Shown here piece after piece: positions 1-7,859 of a stretch of 64,000 nt of DNA. Within the stretch, counting starts at the first letter, position 1. Each line of letters begins with the position of its first letter. The translations under genes and the position numbers were made by a program. Origin of the DNA: a virus. The notes beneath the pieces are model-generated. The model saw nothing but the letters and a program-made list of their open reading frames with translations, did no database searches and had not been told where the DNA came from. The stretch is taken from positions 62,001-126,000 of the IMG/VR virus record IMGVR_UViG_3300031524_001640. One strand, 5' to 3'.

Positions 1-19
1 GCGGTTCGCAGAAGAGAAC

Positions 20-652
20 ATGCCTGACCCAGCGCGTGGAATAAAGAAGTCGGAGGCCAGCCCAAAGCACGCTTACGCGCACCTCGATGCATCTAACATC
101 CTGAAACGTATTGTCGAACATGATCCGGCAGAGGCCAACCAGCCCGCGCCGGAGCCGATCGTGCAGCCTGACCCGAAGGTAACGCCGCCAATGACTTGCG
201 ATTGCTGCCACGGAAAGTTGCCGTGTGCTGCACATGGCAGTCCCGCACCGGAGACGACTGACCCCGAAGTAGCACCGCGCAAGAAATGTAACTACGTTGG
301 TGCTCCGGCCATCTTTGCACTCGAAACGGCGTGCCGCCAGCTCACCGAGGCATTCGGCGGTTGGGGGTGCTACCTTGTCGGATCATCCCTTGATCGTCCT
401 GACTGGCGTGATGTAGATGTGCGGTTCATCATGTCGGACGAACAGTTTGCCACAGAGTTTCCCGGCGCTGGTAGATGCTGGGAACAGGATGCGAAGTGGC
501 TGCTGCTGACTGTTGCTATTTCGGAACGGCTGTCAAAGATTACAGGACTTCCGATTGACTTCCAGATTCAACCGAGGACATATGCCAACGAACGACATAG
601 AGGATCACGGATTGCGCTGGGTATGCATATTGGAAAAGAGGAAACAAGATGA
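20..652 (+). CDS. Nucleotidyltransferase-like protein (Pol-beta/MNT fold)
   Basis: This 210-aa protein has a low-complexity Pro/Cys-rich N-terminal half (about residues 1-90, with CDCC at 60-63) and a C-terminal domain resembling minimal nucleotidyltransferases. Visible motifs are G121-S122, then the D131-x-D133 pair and a third acid at D180 in the strand LPIDFQIQ. This GS...DxD...D order is typical of Pol-beta-like nucleotidyltransferases, which move a nucleotide onto a protein, RNA or small molecule; the substrate cannot be read here. The next gene starts inside its stop (ATGA), so the two are probably translationally coupled. The region is clearly GC-richer than the DNA after about position 1080, suggesting transfer. 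The family is inferred from motifs only. Confidence 0.6.
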   Translation: MPDPARGIKKSEASPKHAYAHLDASNILKRIVEHDPAEANQPAPEPIVQPDPKVTPPMTCDCCHGKLPCAAHGSPAPETTDPEVAPRKKCNYVGAPAIFALETACRQLTEAFGGWGCYLVGSSLDRPDWRDVDVRFIMSDEQFATEFPGAGRCWEQDAKWLLLTVAISERLSKITGLPIDFQIQPRTYANERHRGSRIALGMHIGKEETR

Positions 653-1062
653 CTGCCCCGAAGGTAACGCCAGCGGAGCCGATCAAACGATACCGTGTTC
701 TGGTATTCAAAGGCGGCGATGAAATACAAGCTTACGAGCATCCCGAAGGTTCTTTCGTACTCTATCATGACCACGCCGCCTACGCTGCCCATATCGCCGC
801 CCCGCTGGAGGCCGAGAACACCACGCTCAAGGCCCGCGTGGCGGCATGGGAACAGTGGCGAGATTTAGAGAAGGTTCGCAATGCAACGGCACTCGCAGGA
901 GTGAGGGAGGAGAATACCGCGCTCAAGGCCCGCGTCGTAGAGTTGGAGGCGGCATTAGATAAGCTGGCGCGTCTTGGCAACGAACCGGACTTCGGAAATA
1001 GCAGGGGAAACGAGATTGCGCGGGCGGCGCTTGCCGGGAAAGCCAATGGAGGGACGAAGTGA
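649..1062 (+). CDS. Coiled-coil protein of unknown function
   Basis: A 137-aa protein that I do not recognise as a named family. Residues 1-45 form a compact segment (YRVLVFKGG, then Asp/His-rich). From about 50 to 115 it is strongly helical and predicted coiled coil, with two near-identical heptad blocks, ENTTLKARVAAWE and ENTALKARVVELE. Similar short coiled-coil proteins are common in phages and plasmids. It overlaps the preceding stop by four bases (ATGA) and shares its high GC content, so both probably belong to one small transferred cassette. The coding call is safe; the function is unknown. Confidence 0.6.
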   Translation: MTAPKVTPAEPIKRYRVLVFKGGDEIQAYEHPEGSFVLYHDHAAYAAHIAAPLEAENTTLKARVAAWEQWRDLEKVRNATALAGVREENTALKARVVELEAALDKLARLGNEPDFGNSRGNEIARAALAGKANGGTK

Positions 1063-1088
1063 AGCACGAGGACGTGAAGGGATAAACT

Positions 1089-1322
1089 ATGGCATCAGTA
1101 GTTAAAAACAAAAATTATGGCTTATGCGACTTTTGTAAGAGTCTTATTTCTAAAGAGAAAGGTATGTGGGGAATTTGGGTTCATGAGAATGGTCTGAAAT
1201 ATTGCTCAACTCCAATCGCTAAGCCACGAGTAGCTAAACCTACAAAGCCTGACGGACGAAAAGACTCAGATGATGATAATAACTATGACAAATTCGACCC
1301 AATTGACCCAAACTTCTTGTAA
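1089..1322 (+). CDS. Small zinc-finger-like protein
   Basis: A 77-aa hypothetical protein. The N-terminal half has CDFC (residues 14-17) and a third cysteine in KYCS, so it could form a small metal-binding knuckle, although a fourth ligand (perhaps the His in WVHENG) is uncertain. The C-terminal half is charged and disordered (GRKDSDDDNNYDKFDPID). An AAGGG ribosome-binding sequence lies just before the ATG. It is the first gene after the drop from GC-rich to AT-rich DNA. Function unknown. Confidence 0.6.
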   Translation: MASVVKNKNYGLCDFCKSLISKEKGMWGIWVHENGLKYCSTPIAKPRVAKPTKPDGRKDSDDDNNYDKFDPIDPNFL

Positions 1323-1333
1323 AGGGAAATATA

Positions 1334-1627
1334 ATGAGTGATTATGAGTGTCATGGGCAATGTTGTATGAAATTGGATGTACCAGTACACCCGGTACAAA
1401 CGCGAAGAGTGGTACATCAGTCTGCTCGCTGCCCACAAACGGTAACTATACGAGCTTATGAAGTATATTGCGCAGTGTATGGAGAACAAGCAGCCCTCGT
1501 TACAGGAGAATGCCGTGGTGGCTTTAGTGCTGGTGAACTGATAGCTTTCCTATATGCTCATTCATTCCCACAAAAAGAATGGCGAGCACGCGTAGAAGAA
1601 GCATTACACGGTATGACACAGCTATAA
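1334..1627 (+). CDS. Hypothetical protein
   Basis: A 97-aa protein that I do not recognise. It has an N-terminal Cys/His cluster (ECHGQCCMKLDVPVH) that might bind metal and a C-terminal part that looks alpha-helical (GELIAFLYAHSF, WRARVEEALHG). AAGGGA upstream of the ATG is a good ribosome-binding site. It lies in a run of small early genes before the AAA+ ATPase. Confidence 0.55.
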   Translation: MSDYECHGQCCMKLDVPVHPVQTRRVVHQSARCPQTVTIRAYEVYCAVYGEQAALVTGECRGGFSAGELIAFLYAHSFPQKEWRARVEEALHGMTQL

Positions 1628-1654
1628 ATATTAATTGTTAAATGTAGGTACAAT

Positions 1655-1870
1655 ATGAATATATACACAGAACAGTTAGTAATTATAATTATTTTAATAT
1701 GTAGTATGATTGCTGGTATCGCTGGAGCGGACTTCACAAGACTAGGTGGTCATCTTTGGGAGTTCTTCCTCAGTGTAGGATGTTTCTACTTGGCTTTATT
1801 TTTGCTTTGGATAATGCATTATTTAGAATTAGAGAAAGATAAGGAAACAGAAGATGAAGAAATATGTTAA
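1655..1870 (+). CDS. Small two-helix membrane protein
   Basis: This 71-aa protein has two hydrophobic segments, about residues 8-26 (IIIILICSMIAGIAG) and 36-55 (FFLSVGCFYLALFLLWIM), followed by a very acidic tail (ELEKDKETEDEE). It is therefore predicted to sit in the inner membrane with a charged cytoplasmic or periplasmic tail. Candidate roles include early host takeover or a holin-like function, but nothing fixes this and no endolysin is adjacent. It overlaps the next gene by 17 bases. Confidence 0.55.
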   Translation: MNIYTEQLVIIIILICSMIAGIAGADFTRLGGHLWEFFLSVGCFYLALFLLWIMHYLELEKDKETEDEEIC

Positions 1871-2060
1871 AGATGGACTTCCACATGACTTACCAACACC
1901 AAAAGGTACAGTTATAACTACTGGTAAAGGGTGGTATTACATAGAAAAGAATAGCATTGATTTATATGTCCAACCAGAACATGGTAATCTTTACCATACC
2001 AAAATTGGCCGTAATAGGCTATTAAAGATGCTTAGTAAAATGAAACCAGTGAAGAAATAA
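1854..2060 (+). CDS. Small basic hypothetical protein
   Basis: A 68-aa lysine-rich protein (MKKYVKDG at the start, KMKPVKK at the end), probably mostly beta strand (GTVITTGKGWYYIEK, IDLYVQPEHGNLYHTKI). It begins within the 3' end of the membrane-protein gene, with GGAAACAGAAG as the likely ribosome-binding region. The basic character would fit nucleic-acid binding, but this is only an inference. No family recognised. Confidence 0.5.
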   Translation: MKKYVKDGLPHDLPTPKGTVITTGKGWYYIEKNSIDLYVQPEHGNLYHTKIGRNRLLKMLSKMKPVKK

Positions 2061-2078
2061 TATAAGTTAGGTGGCGGT

Positions 2079-2417
2079 ATGCGTTCAGATGAAGATATTA
2101 TACAAGTTAGGATGACTCTTGCAGCTTCTATTAGTCTTGATATGCAACGCATAGAGGAAGATGACTCTTTAGTTTGGCAGCAAGCTTCTGCTGATATGGA
2201 TCTAACAGACCCGGATCAGAAGAAACAAGCTGTCTTTCGTTATTTAGGCTTATACATAGCAAGAGAACTACTACTAACAGGGTGTCCCTCAACAAATGGT
2301 CCTGGAGAAACATGGCCTATAGAAATGGAGATAATAAAGTATGGCATTTGCGACAGTGAAGAAGCAGCAACCGGAACAGCAACCAATCCCGGAGTTCATC
2401 AAGACGATCAAAAGTGA
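2079..2417 (+). CDS. Hypothetical acidic helical protein
   Basis: A 112-aa protein with an N-terminal helical region (RMTLAASISLDMQRIEEDDSLVWQQA) and a segment like a small helical bundle (AVFRYLGLYIARELLLTG). GGTGGCGGT precedes the ATG. Its last 77 bases overlap the start of the AAA+ ATPase gene in another frame; the last 25 residues (EEAATGTATNPGVHQDDQK) look unstructured, so most of the meaning in the overlap may belong to the ATPase. No family recognised. Confidence 0.5.
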   Translation: MRSDEDIIQVRMTLAASISLDMQRIEEDDSLVWQQASADMDLTDPDQKKQAVFRYLGLYIARELLLTGCPSTNGPGETWPIEMEIIKYGICDSEEAATGTATNPGVHQDDQK

Positions 2418-4356
2418 TTATAGATCCAAGATTGCCCACGTATTCATCGTTCATGGTAACATCAACGATTATTGTGACAACACAGGAGCCAGACAACCAA
2501 TTGATCGTACTATAGCGATCGCTATGGACGATAATGTGGCTCGTGAAATTAGAGGCAGTGTGTCTGACAAAGTGGGTCGTGGTATACAAGATGAGCAGGA
2601 AGTAAAAACAAATCGTAATACCACTAGGATATTAGCTTCTTTTAACCTGTCCTCTGGACTAGAGTTTGCTAACAAGAATAGTCACACTGCTTGGGTAGAC
2701 ACTATGAAGTCCTTCTATGGGGAAACGGTAGAGAACTGGCCGGCTGGTTGGGATAAACCTACCCAGATAGAAAATTGTTGTTTAGTTTTACAACGCTGGT
2801 TCATAGCTAATAAAGAAATTCATCGTTCTAACGAGATGAAGATAATGAATAATCAGGCTACTCAACCAGAGTTGTTGTTGACTGTGTTGTTTACCGATGG
2901 TGATTCTTTGTTTCCTCAGGGGGATATAGCACAATTATATGCCGATCGCCCACAGATTGTTCATATCCGTAACTGGGCGAGGGATGAACAGTTAGGTAAC
3001 CGTAATAGAATCATTATTATGACACGTCACTTATCTGAAATCCACGAGTCCCTTCGTGGAGGCGGTGTTGGTATCTCCACTATTCTTATTGGAAAGCCAA
3101 CAATCACAGAACGTGAGGAGTGGCTAACCAACTTCAGCAGAACCATTGAAAATAGTGTAGCTGCTAAGGGCAAACCTATGGTTATAGGTAGTAATGAAGT
3201 CTCCAAGGTGAACTTGGCTACTGGATTTGATCTCCATCAATTTGCTGTTCAATCTGCTGGTATGTCAAGAAGACAGATGGAATTTGTAATCATGAAATCT
3301 TGGCTCACTGGAGAAGCTATCGACTTCCGTTTGGTTCGTGAACAGAAGCAGAGAGCTTTGGAAGATGAATATCAAGGCTTGGTTGAGTTCTTTGAGCCTG
3401 AGTATGGCTTTGAACAAATTGGTGGGCACGAACACTTGAAGAGATATTTCCAGCGTAAAGTTATCATTCCACTACAACAAGGTAATGCTCGTCTATGTAC
3501 CCGTGGTATGTTGATGACTGGACCCCCGGGTACAGGTAAAACTGTCATTGCCAAAGCTCTAGCCAAGGAAGCCAAGATGAACTTTATGATTGGACACTTG
3601 GATCGTCTATTCGGTGGAATTGTAGGTGAAACCGAACAGAAGACACGTAAGTTCTTGGAAGCTGTAGACTCTGCTGCTCCTTGTATTGTATTCCTAGATG
3701 AAATGGATTCAGTACTAAGTTCTGGTAGGACCTCTGCTGGAGATTCTGGAACTTCCGCTAGAGTATTTAACTCTATCATGACTTGGTTGTCAGATGAATC
3801 TAGAACTGGTAGGGTTGTAGTAATCGGTGCTTCTAACCGTCCAGATTTACTTGACGGTGCTCTGATTAGGTCTGGTCGTTTTGATGCCAAGGTGCCAGCG
3901 CTACCCCCTCAGAAGGGTGATAGTAAGGGAAGGCTTGACATCTTGGCTGCGTTACTTCGTAAGCATGGTGTAAAGTTTGCTAAGGAAGTAGCAGCTACAG
4001 AGAAGACAGCTGATAATGGTTTAGGTCGTCTGTTGTATGATAGCAAACGTGTTTGGACTGGTGCTGAGATTGAAGTTGTTCTGAAAGAAGCGTTAGACAA
4101 TGCAGCGTTTGCTGGTAGAGTAAAGTCAGATGGTAAACCAGACTATTCCATGTCAATAGCAGACTGGAATCAGGCTATGGACGATATCCTACCTAACACT
4201 GAAGAAGTTGAACGTATGACGAAGCTATCGCTTATCTACGTTGACCACCTAGGTTATTGCCCACCTGAATGGAGGGCACTAGCCGCCGACAAAGCTGCCT
4301 TGCGTAGAGAACTTGGGATACGTAGCAAGGGTGGTGAGTTCGGAGACGATGATTAA
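2341..4356 (+). CDS. AAA+ ATPase, Cdc48/FtsH-like
   Basis: A 671-aa ATPase. The C-terminal half is a textbook classical AAA module: Walker A GPPGTGKT at residues 394-401, Walker B CIVFLDEMD with D453-E454, then SNRPDLLDGALIRSGRFD carrying the second region of homology and arginine finger, followed by a small helical lid. The first 380 residues contain HVFIVHGNINDYCDN and LFTDGDSLFPQGD, and may be a degenerate AAA-like or substrate-selecting domain. No membrane segment or zinc protease motif is present, so it is not an FtsH protease. Such ATPases remodel or unfold protein complexes using ATP; the target is unknown. GGAG lies 10-14 bases before the start. A strong hairpin follows the stop. Confidence 0.85.
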   Translation: MAFATVKKQQPEQQPIPEFIKTIKSDYRSKIAHVFIVHGNINDYCDNTGARQPIDRTIAIAMDDNVAREIRGSVSDKVGRGIQDEQEVKTNRNTTRILASFNLSSGLEFANKNSHTAWVDTMKSFYGETVENWPAGWDKPTQIENCCLVLQRWFIANKEIHRSNEMKIMNNQATQPELLLTVLFTDGDSLFPQGDIAQLYADRPQIVHIRNWARDEQLGNRNRIIIMTRHLSEIHESLRGGGVGISTILIGKPTITEREEWLTNFSRTIENSVAAKGKPMVIGSNEVSKVNLATGFDLHQFAVQSAGMSRRQMEFVIMKSWLTGEAIDFRLVREQKQRALEDEYQGLVEFFEPEYGFEQIGGHEHLKRYFQRKVIIPLQQGNARLCTRGMLMTGPPGTGKTVIAKALAKEAKMNFMIGHLDRLFGGIVGETEQKTRKFLEAVDSAAPCIVFLDEMDSVLSSGRTSAGDSGTSARVFNSIMTWLSDESRTGRVVVIGASNRPDLLDGALIRSGRFDAKVPALPPQKGDSKGRLDILAALLRKHGVKFAKEVAATEKTADNGLGRLLYDSKRVWTGAEIEVVLKEALDNAAFAGRVKSDGKPDYSMSIADWNQAMDDILPNTEEVERMTKLSLIYVDHLGYCPPEWRALAADKAALRRELGIRSKGGEFGDDD

Positions 4357-4362
4357 CTAAAG

Positions 4363-4388
4363 ATGGCAGTGGTTAGTTCCACTGCCAT
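4363..4388 (+). terminator. Hairpin after the AAA+ ATPase gene
   Basis: A perfect 10-bp inverted repeat (ATGGCAGTGG / CCACTGCCAT) with a 6-base loop begins 6 bases after the TAA. The following sequence, ATTGATTT, is only moderately T-rich. It could be a weak intrinsic terminator or a 3'-end stabiliser for the ATPase message. Confidence 0.6.
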
Positions 4389-4405
4389 ATTGATTTAAGG
4401 AACAG

Positions 4406-4978
4406 ATGTCAGAAGAAACATTAGTATCAAATTATACTTCGCAAGCATTAAATGCTACGATAAACATATATTTGGACAAAAAGTGTATGTTTTATGCAAC
4501 AATAGGAAATCATCGTTATGAAGCTACTTCCTTGGCAGGAATTAAAAAGGCGCTTAGCACAGAATTAGCAAAATGGCCTAATGTACTACAATGGGTTGAT
4601 GTATTAATATTATCCAAAACAGAACCATATCACGATAGGTCTTGTGCAATAGATACCAATTTTTCACACATAACTAGATTTAATAATCAATGGTATCGTT
4701 GTCAATATACACCAGATAATGAGATGGCCCGTGCTAATTATATGATACCTTTCCATGAGATGCCGATATCAGAAGATCCACCGTATCATACAAAAGATAT
4801 TGCTGTGTTACCTTACAGTCGTGACTTGGAAAACAAATTGTTCAATCTGAGGGAGACTTGTAGACTTGTGTGTAGACAAGACATACAAACCATTATTACC
4901 TCTCCGGATACTAATAAAGCTGTTGATTATTGGATTAACTTCTTTGCTTCCAGAGACATAACCAAATATCAAATTTAA
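4406..4978 (+). CDS. Hypothetical protein
   Basis: A 190-aa soluble protein that I do not recognise. The N-terminal third looks like alternating strands and a helix (INIYLDKKCMFYATIGNHRYEATSLAGIKKAL), and the middle is rich in Tyr, His and Asp. No signal peptide, membrane segment or catalytic signature is obvious. It is isolated between a hairpin upstream and an extended -10 promoter downstream, so it may form its own transcription unit. TTAAGGAACAG before the ATG is the ribosome-binding site. Confidence 0.55.
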   Translation: MSEETLVSNYTSQALNATINIYLDKKCMFYATIGNHRYEATSLAGIKKALSTELAKWPNVLQWVDVLILSKTEPYHDRSCAIDTNFSHITRFNNQWYRCQYTPDNEMARANYMIPFHEMPISEDPPYHTKDIAVLPYSRDLENKLFNLRETCRLVCRQDIQTIITSPDTNKAVDYWINFFASRDITKYQI

Positions 4979-4999
4979 TATCTAGAATCCTAGGATATC

Positions 5000-5008
5000 T
5001 GGTATAAT
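5000..5008 (+). promoter_or_regulatory. Extended -10 promoter (TGGTATAAT)
   Basis: TGGTATAAT at 5000-5008 matches the extended -10 consensus TGnTATAAT of host sigma70-type RNA polymerase. No good -35 is visible 16-18 bases upstream, which is normal for extended -10 promoters. It lies about 35 bases before the Cas4-like nuclease gene in a 64-base gap and would drive the nuclease-RecA-primase operon. Confidence 0.55.
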
Positions 5009-5042
5009 TAATATATCTCATTGAAAGAAGCCCAACTAAATA

Positions 5043-5933
5043 ATGGCAGAATTTCGTTTGTTTCCATACATCGATACAGCTCTAGTAGTTCAAGAATCCC
5101 ACGATGCAAGGAGTTCTAATACCCCTGCTATCTGGCCTTCCGAAGCCTCAGCAGACCGTATCGATAAAACTGTATCAAATATTTATGGTACCTGTAGACG
5201 TAAAGCTTACTTACGTATGACAGGTGCCCCAATTACAAACCAAGTTGATCCTATTGGTGCATGGCGTTGGGTTACTGGACGTCTTATAGAAGGTACGTTA
5301 GTAGACCTGTCTAGAGCCACTTCACCTACAATATTCGCTGCTAACGGGGTAAGAACCTTCGTAGAAGAGTTCTATATGCCATTAGAATTAGACTTGGTAG
5401 TTGTAGACCCAATCACTAAGACAGGTTGGATTTGTGAATGTAAAACGTACTATGGCTGGATGGCTGGTAAGGATATAAAGAATGGCAAGCCTAAGATAGA
5501 GAATGTAATGCAGCTTGTCATGTATCTAAACGAAGTCAAGAACGGCGCACGATTAAAAGCACTTATTAAAGAGGGCTTAGAGGATAGAGCTTCAAGCGCA
5601 AGATCTAGAAATCGTATAGAAGCTAATTTAGACATAGTTGAACAGATGAATGACGGCGAGATAGGTGCTAAACTAATTTATATATCTAGAGATGATTGCG
5701 CCCGAACTGAGTTTACTATCAGTATCGCTGAAGACTTTGATGGTGCTCATTACCCAGTAATAGATGGACAGATGTGGAAGATATTCACAGTTGAAAATAT
5801 TTATGAACGGTATAGAACTCTCCAGAACTACTGGTTTAGGGCTAGAGAAGAAGCAGAGCGACGTCTAGCAGAAAAAGGTATCCTACCGCCTCCTAGTTTG
5901 AACCTAGTTAGAGGTAGAGGAGATCAACAATAG
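5043..5933 (+). CDS. Cas4/RecB-like PD-(D/E)XK nuclease, catalytic part
   Basis: This 296-aa protein carries the catalytic core of the Cas4/RecB nuclease superfamily: D117 in LELDLVV, E132-x-K134 in WICECKT and the QxxxY motif Q157-Y161 (QLVMY). An N-terminal cysteine, C51 in GTCRRKAY, sits where Cas4 and AddB enzymes place the first ligand of their 4Fe-4S cluster. The three C-terminal cluster cysteines are absent here and occur instead in the next gene (C84, C87, C93). Known relatives resect DNA ends for recombination; the RecA-like gene two genes downstream fits that. The tail (RAREEAERRLAEKG) is a charged helix. Position after a promoter suggests it heads an operon. Confidence 0.8.
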   Translation: MAEFRLFPYIDTALVVQESHDARSSNTPAIWPSEASADRIDKTVSNIYGTCRRKAYLRMTGAPITNQVDPIGAWRWVTGRLIEGTLVDLSRATSPTIFAANGVRTFVEEFYMPLELDLVVVDPITKTGWICECKTYYGWMAGKDIKNGKPKIENVMQLVMYLNEVKNGARLKALIKEGLEDRASSARSRNRIEANLDIVEQMNDGEIGAKLIYISRDDCARTEFTISIAEDFDGAHYPVIDGQMWKIFTVENIYERYRTLQNYWFRAREEAERRLAEKGILPPPSLNLVRGRGDQQ

Positions 5934-5947
5934 AGAAAATTGTATCT

Positions 5948-6298
5948 ATGGATAATCAAAATAACATACCTTTGGAACTAAATGACACAGAGAAAGCAGC
6001 GAATGCTGCTTATTTAGAACTGCTAGCAGCAGAAGTTCGTTTGCTACCAGACAGTTTCCTTCCACCGGCTGAGTATGAATGGGCTTATTCTCCTACTAAG
6101 GTAGAGACTTTAGCTGCCAGTGGAGAAATAGGGAAGACTAGATATCAAGACTGGAAGAAGAAGAAACTAGGTAAAGATAGAATAGGTGATTGGCAATGTT
6201 TATATTGTGCTTATAAGTCTATCTGTGTACCAAAACAGAACCCTAATTGGGGATACCAGCTTTACGATATTTCTCAGATGGATATAGAAACGGAATAA
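5948..6298 (+). CDS. Cas4-like C-terminal iron-sulphur segment as a separate protein
   Basis: A 116-aa protein whose second half looks like the C-terminus of a Cas4-like nuclease: SFLPPAEYEW, then WQCLYCAYKSIC with C84, C87 and C93 in CxxCx5C spacing. Together with C51 of the preceding nuclease this makes four possible cluster ligands. It lies 14 bases after the nuclease stop in the -1 frame. The two frames overlap openly only at 5918-5933, and no classic slippery heptamer is visible, so it is probably translated from its own ATG and may act as a second subunit. The ribosome-binding site is weak. Role inferred. Confidence 0.65.
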   Translation: MDNQNNIPLELNDTEKAANAAYLELLAAEVRLLPDSFLPPAEYEWAYSPTKVETLAASGEIGKTRYQDWKKKKLGKDRIGDWQCLYCAYKSICVPKQNPNWGYQLYDISQMDIETE

Positions 6299-6305
6299 GA
6301 ATATA

Positions 6306-6749
6306 ATGTTGTATTCGATTTTAGATGTATTAAAGATTAACAAAGAAGAGGATTTGTTCAAAGCTCTTGGAGAATTCGAGACAGAATATAAGGCAACGTT
6401 AAAGCCTTTACAAGATAAACTGAAAATGCAGGTTCTTACCCAAGATGTTCCACAGCTCGAACTACATATGACTTATGTAGAATCTTGGAGAGATAGAGTA
6501 TCTCAGTATTTGTCATTATCCTCTGCATTTGTTGAGCATGGGAAGTCGTCAGACTTCCTATTGCCCTCAAGTAAGGGTGTAGGGGCTGCTGATAAAGAAG
6601 CATACATGAGAAAGATGACTAGTGGTTTCATTCCTATCAAGTTATATTTGGAAGAGCTAATCAGATCATTAGACTCCCGTGTGAATCTATGTAAGAAGAT
6701 ATTAGGTATTGAAGGCGATGGTTTCAACGGTCGCACAAAGTTTAATTAG
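6306..6749 (+). CDS. Hypothetical helical protein between nuclease and RecA genes
   Basis: A 147-aa predominantly alpha-helical protein (EEDLFKALGEFETEYKATLKPLQDKLK; YLEELIRSLDSRVNLCKKIL). I recognise no catalytic motif. It lies between the Cas4-like pair and the RecA-like recombinase with gaps of only 6-7 bases, so it is probably co-translated and may assist recombination, for instance as an adaptor. This is inference from location only. The ribosome-binding site is weak. Confidence 0.6.
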   Translation: MLYSILDVLKINKEEDLFKALGEFETEYKATLKPLQDKLKMQVLTQDVPQLELHMTYVESWRDRVSQYLSLSSAFVEHGKSSDFLLPSSKGVGAADKEAYMRKMTSGFIPIKLYLEELIRSLDSRVNLCKKILGIEGDGFNGRTKFN

Positions 6750-6755
6750 GATATA

Positions 6756-7859
6756 ATGTCAAAGACAAGTAAAAAGAAGATTGAAAACCCTGAACTAGAC
6801 TCCCATTTTGAAAAGGAACTGGCTGAGAATGGTTTAGCTGGGTTCTTCCGTAAGATATGTGACCGCGTAGATATGACTGTGGAAACCTTGACAACAGGTC
6901 TCCCACGTCTAGATAAAAATCTACATAGTGCAAAGCCTGGGTGTCCACTAAGTAGACGTGTAGAAATTTATTCTAAAGACCCAGAAGTAGGTAAGACTTC
7001 AATAGCCCTACAGATAGGAGTTATGTGGCAGAAACTAGGTAAACTAGTTACTATTGTAGATATAGAAGACACTATTACAGAGGAATATTTAGAGGAGCTA
7101 GGTTATATTATGAATCCTACTCTTGAGTCAGGTATACATCCTGTATACCTAGCTAAGGGGTACGACCCAGAAACTGGTGAAACAATGAATGGAGAAAAGA
7201 TAGTTAATTATGTAGGTCTTGTCTCCAGAATTTGTGATTTGGTAATTGTGGATTCAATGGCTGCTTTAGCAAAGAGAGTAGATTTAGAACGAGACCCGTC
7301 AGACCCAGCACAACCGGGTGGTATAGGTAAACTTATGTATGATCACGTTCGTAAGTTTACTCATGTAAGGGCTACTGCCCTATGGATTAATCAAGCATTG
7401 CCACAGATAGGTGGGTATAGTCCTCAGGGAGTACGGTATAAGACCTCTGGTGGTAACGCTATGCCATTCTTTGCTACTATAAGGTTAGAGTTACGATTGG
7501 TCGAAAAGATAAAAGGTAAGAACGATGAGATCATCGGTGTAAAGATAGACGTATACACAGCAAAGAATAAGATCTCTGCTCCTTATAAGCATGTACTACT
7601 TTCTTATATAAATGGTCGTGGATTCTGTCCTATTTGGGATGTATTTGAGACCGCTAAGCAATCTAAAATCATAGAGAAGAGTGGTTCTTGGCTCTCCTTC
7701 GGAAATGTAAAATTGCAAGGGGATCTTGAATTTTACAAACTTATGTGTGAAGACCCAGACTTCCTAGAAACCATTAAAACAGCTATGGCTCCTAAGGAAG
7801 TAGTTGAAAACGACCAAGAAGAAATTGTTAACGAGGTACCTGTAGAAAATGCCGTGTAA
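6756..7859 (+). CDS. RecA-like recombinase with unusual Walker A
   Basis: A 367-aa RecA-family protein that would coat single-stranded DNA and drive strand exchange with ATP. Matches to RecA: RRVEIYSKDPEVGKTSIAL in the P-loop region, VDIEDTITEEYLEELG with E104 at the catalytic glutamate position, Walker B LVIVDSMAAL, SGGNAMPFFATIRLELR in the strand before the core end, NKISAPYKHV and KSGSWLSF near the end. The P-loop is odd: K74-DPEV-G79-K80-T81 has Lys where the first Gly of GxxxxGKT should be. The acidic C-terminal tail (ENDQEEIVNEV) resembles that of bacterial RecA. The downstream gene starts 11 bases before its stop. Confidence 0.85.
   Translation: MSKTSKKKIENPELDSHFEKELAENGLAGFFRKICDRVDMTVETLTTGLPRLDKNLHSAKPGCPLSRRVEIYSKDPEVGKTSIALQIGVMWQKLGKLVTIVDIEDTITEEYLEELGYIMNPTLESGIHPVYLAKGYDPETGETMNGEKIVNYVGLVSRICDLVIVDSMAALAKRVDLERDPSDPAQPGGIGKLMYDHVRKFTHVRATALWINQALPQIGGYSPQGVRYKTSGGNAMPFFATIRLELRLVEKIKGKNDEIIGVKIDVYTAKNKISAPYKHVLLSYINGRGFCPIWDVFETAKQSKIIEKSGSWLSFGNVKLQGDLEFYKLMCEDPDFLETIKTAMAPKEVVENDQEEIVNEVPVENAV

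Noticed and set aside
3372-3890. Open frame on the - strand inside the AAA+ ATPase gene
   Set aside because: It lies opposite highly conserved Walker A/B coding sequence and has no ribosome-binding site or family features; the ATPase frame explains it.
5918-5933. Programmed frameshift joining the Cas4-like pair
   Set aside because: The frames overlap but there is no slippery heptamer or downstream structure; separate translation or a sequence error is equally likely.
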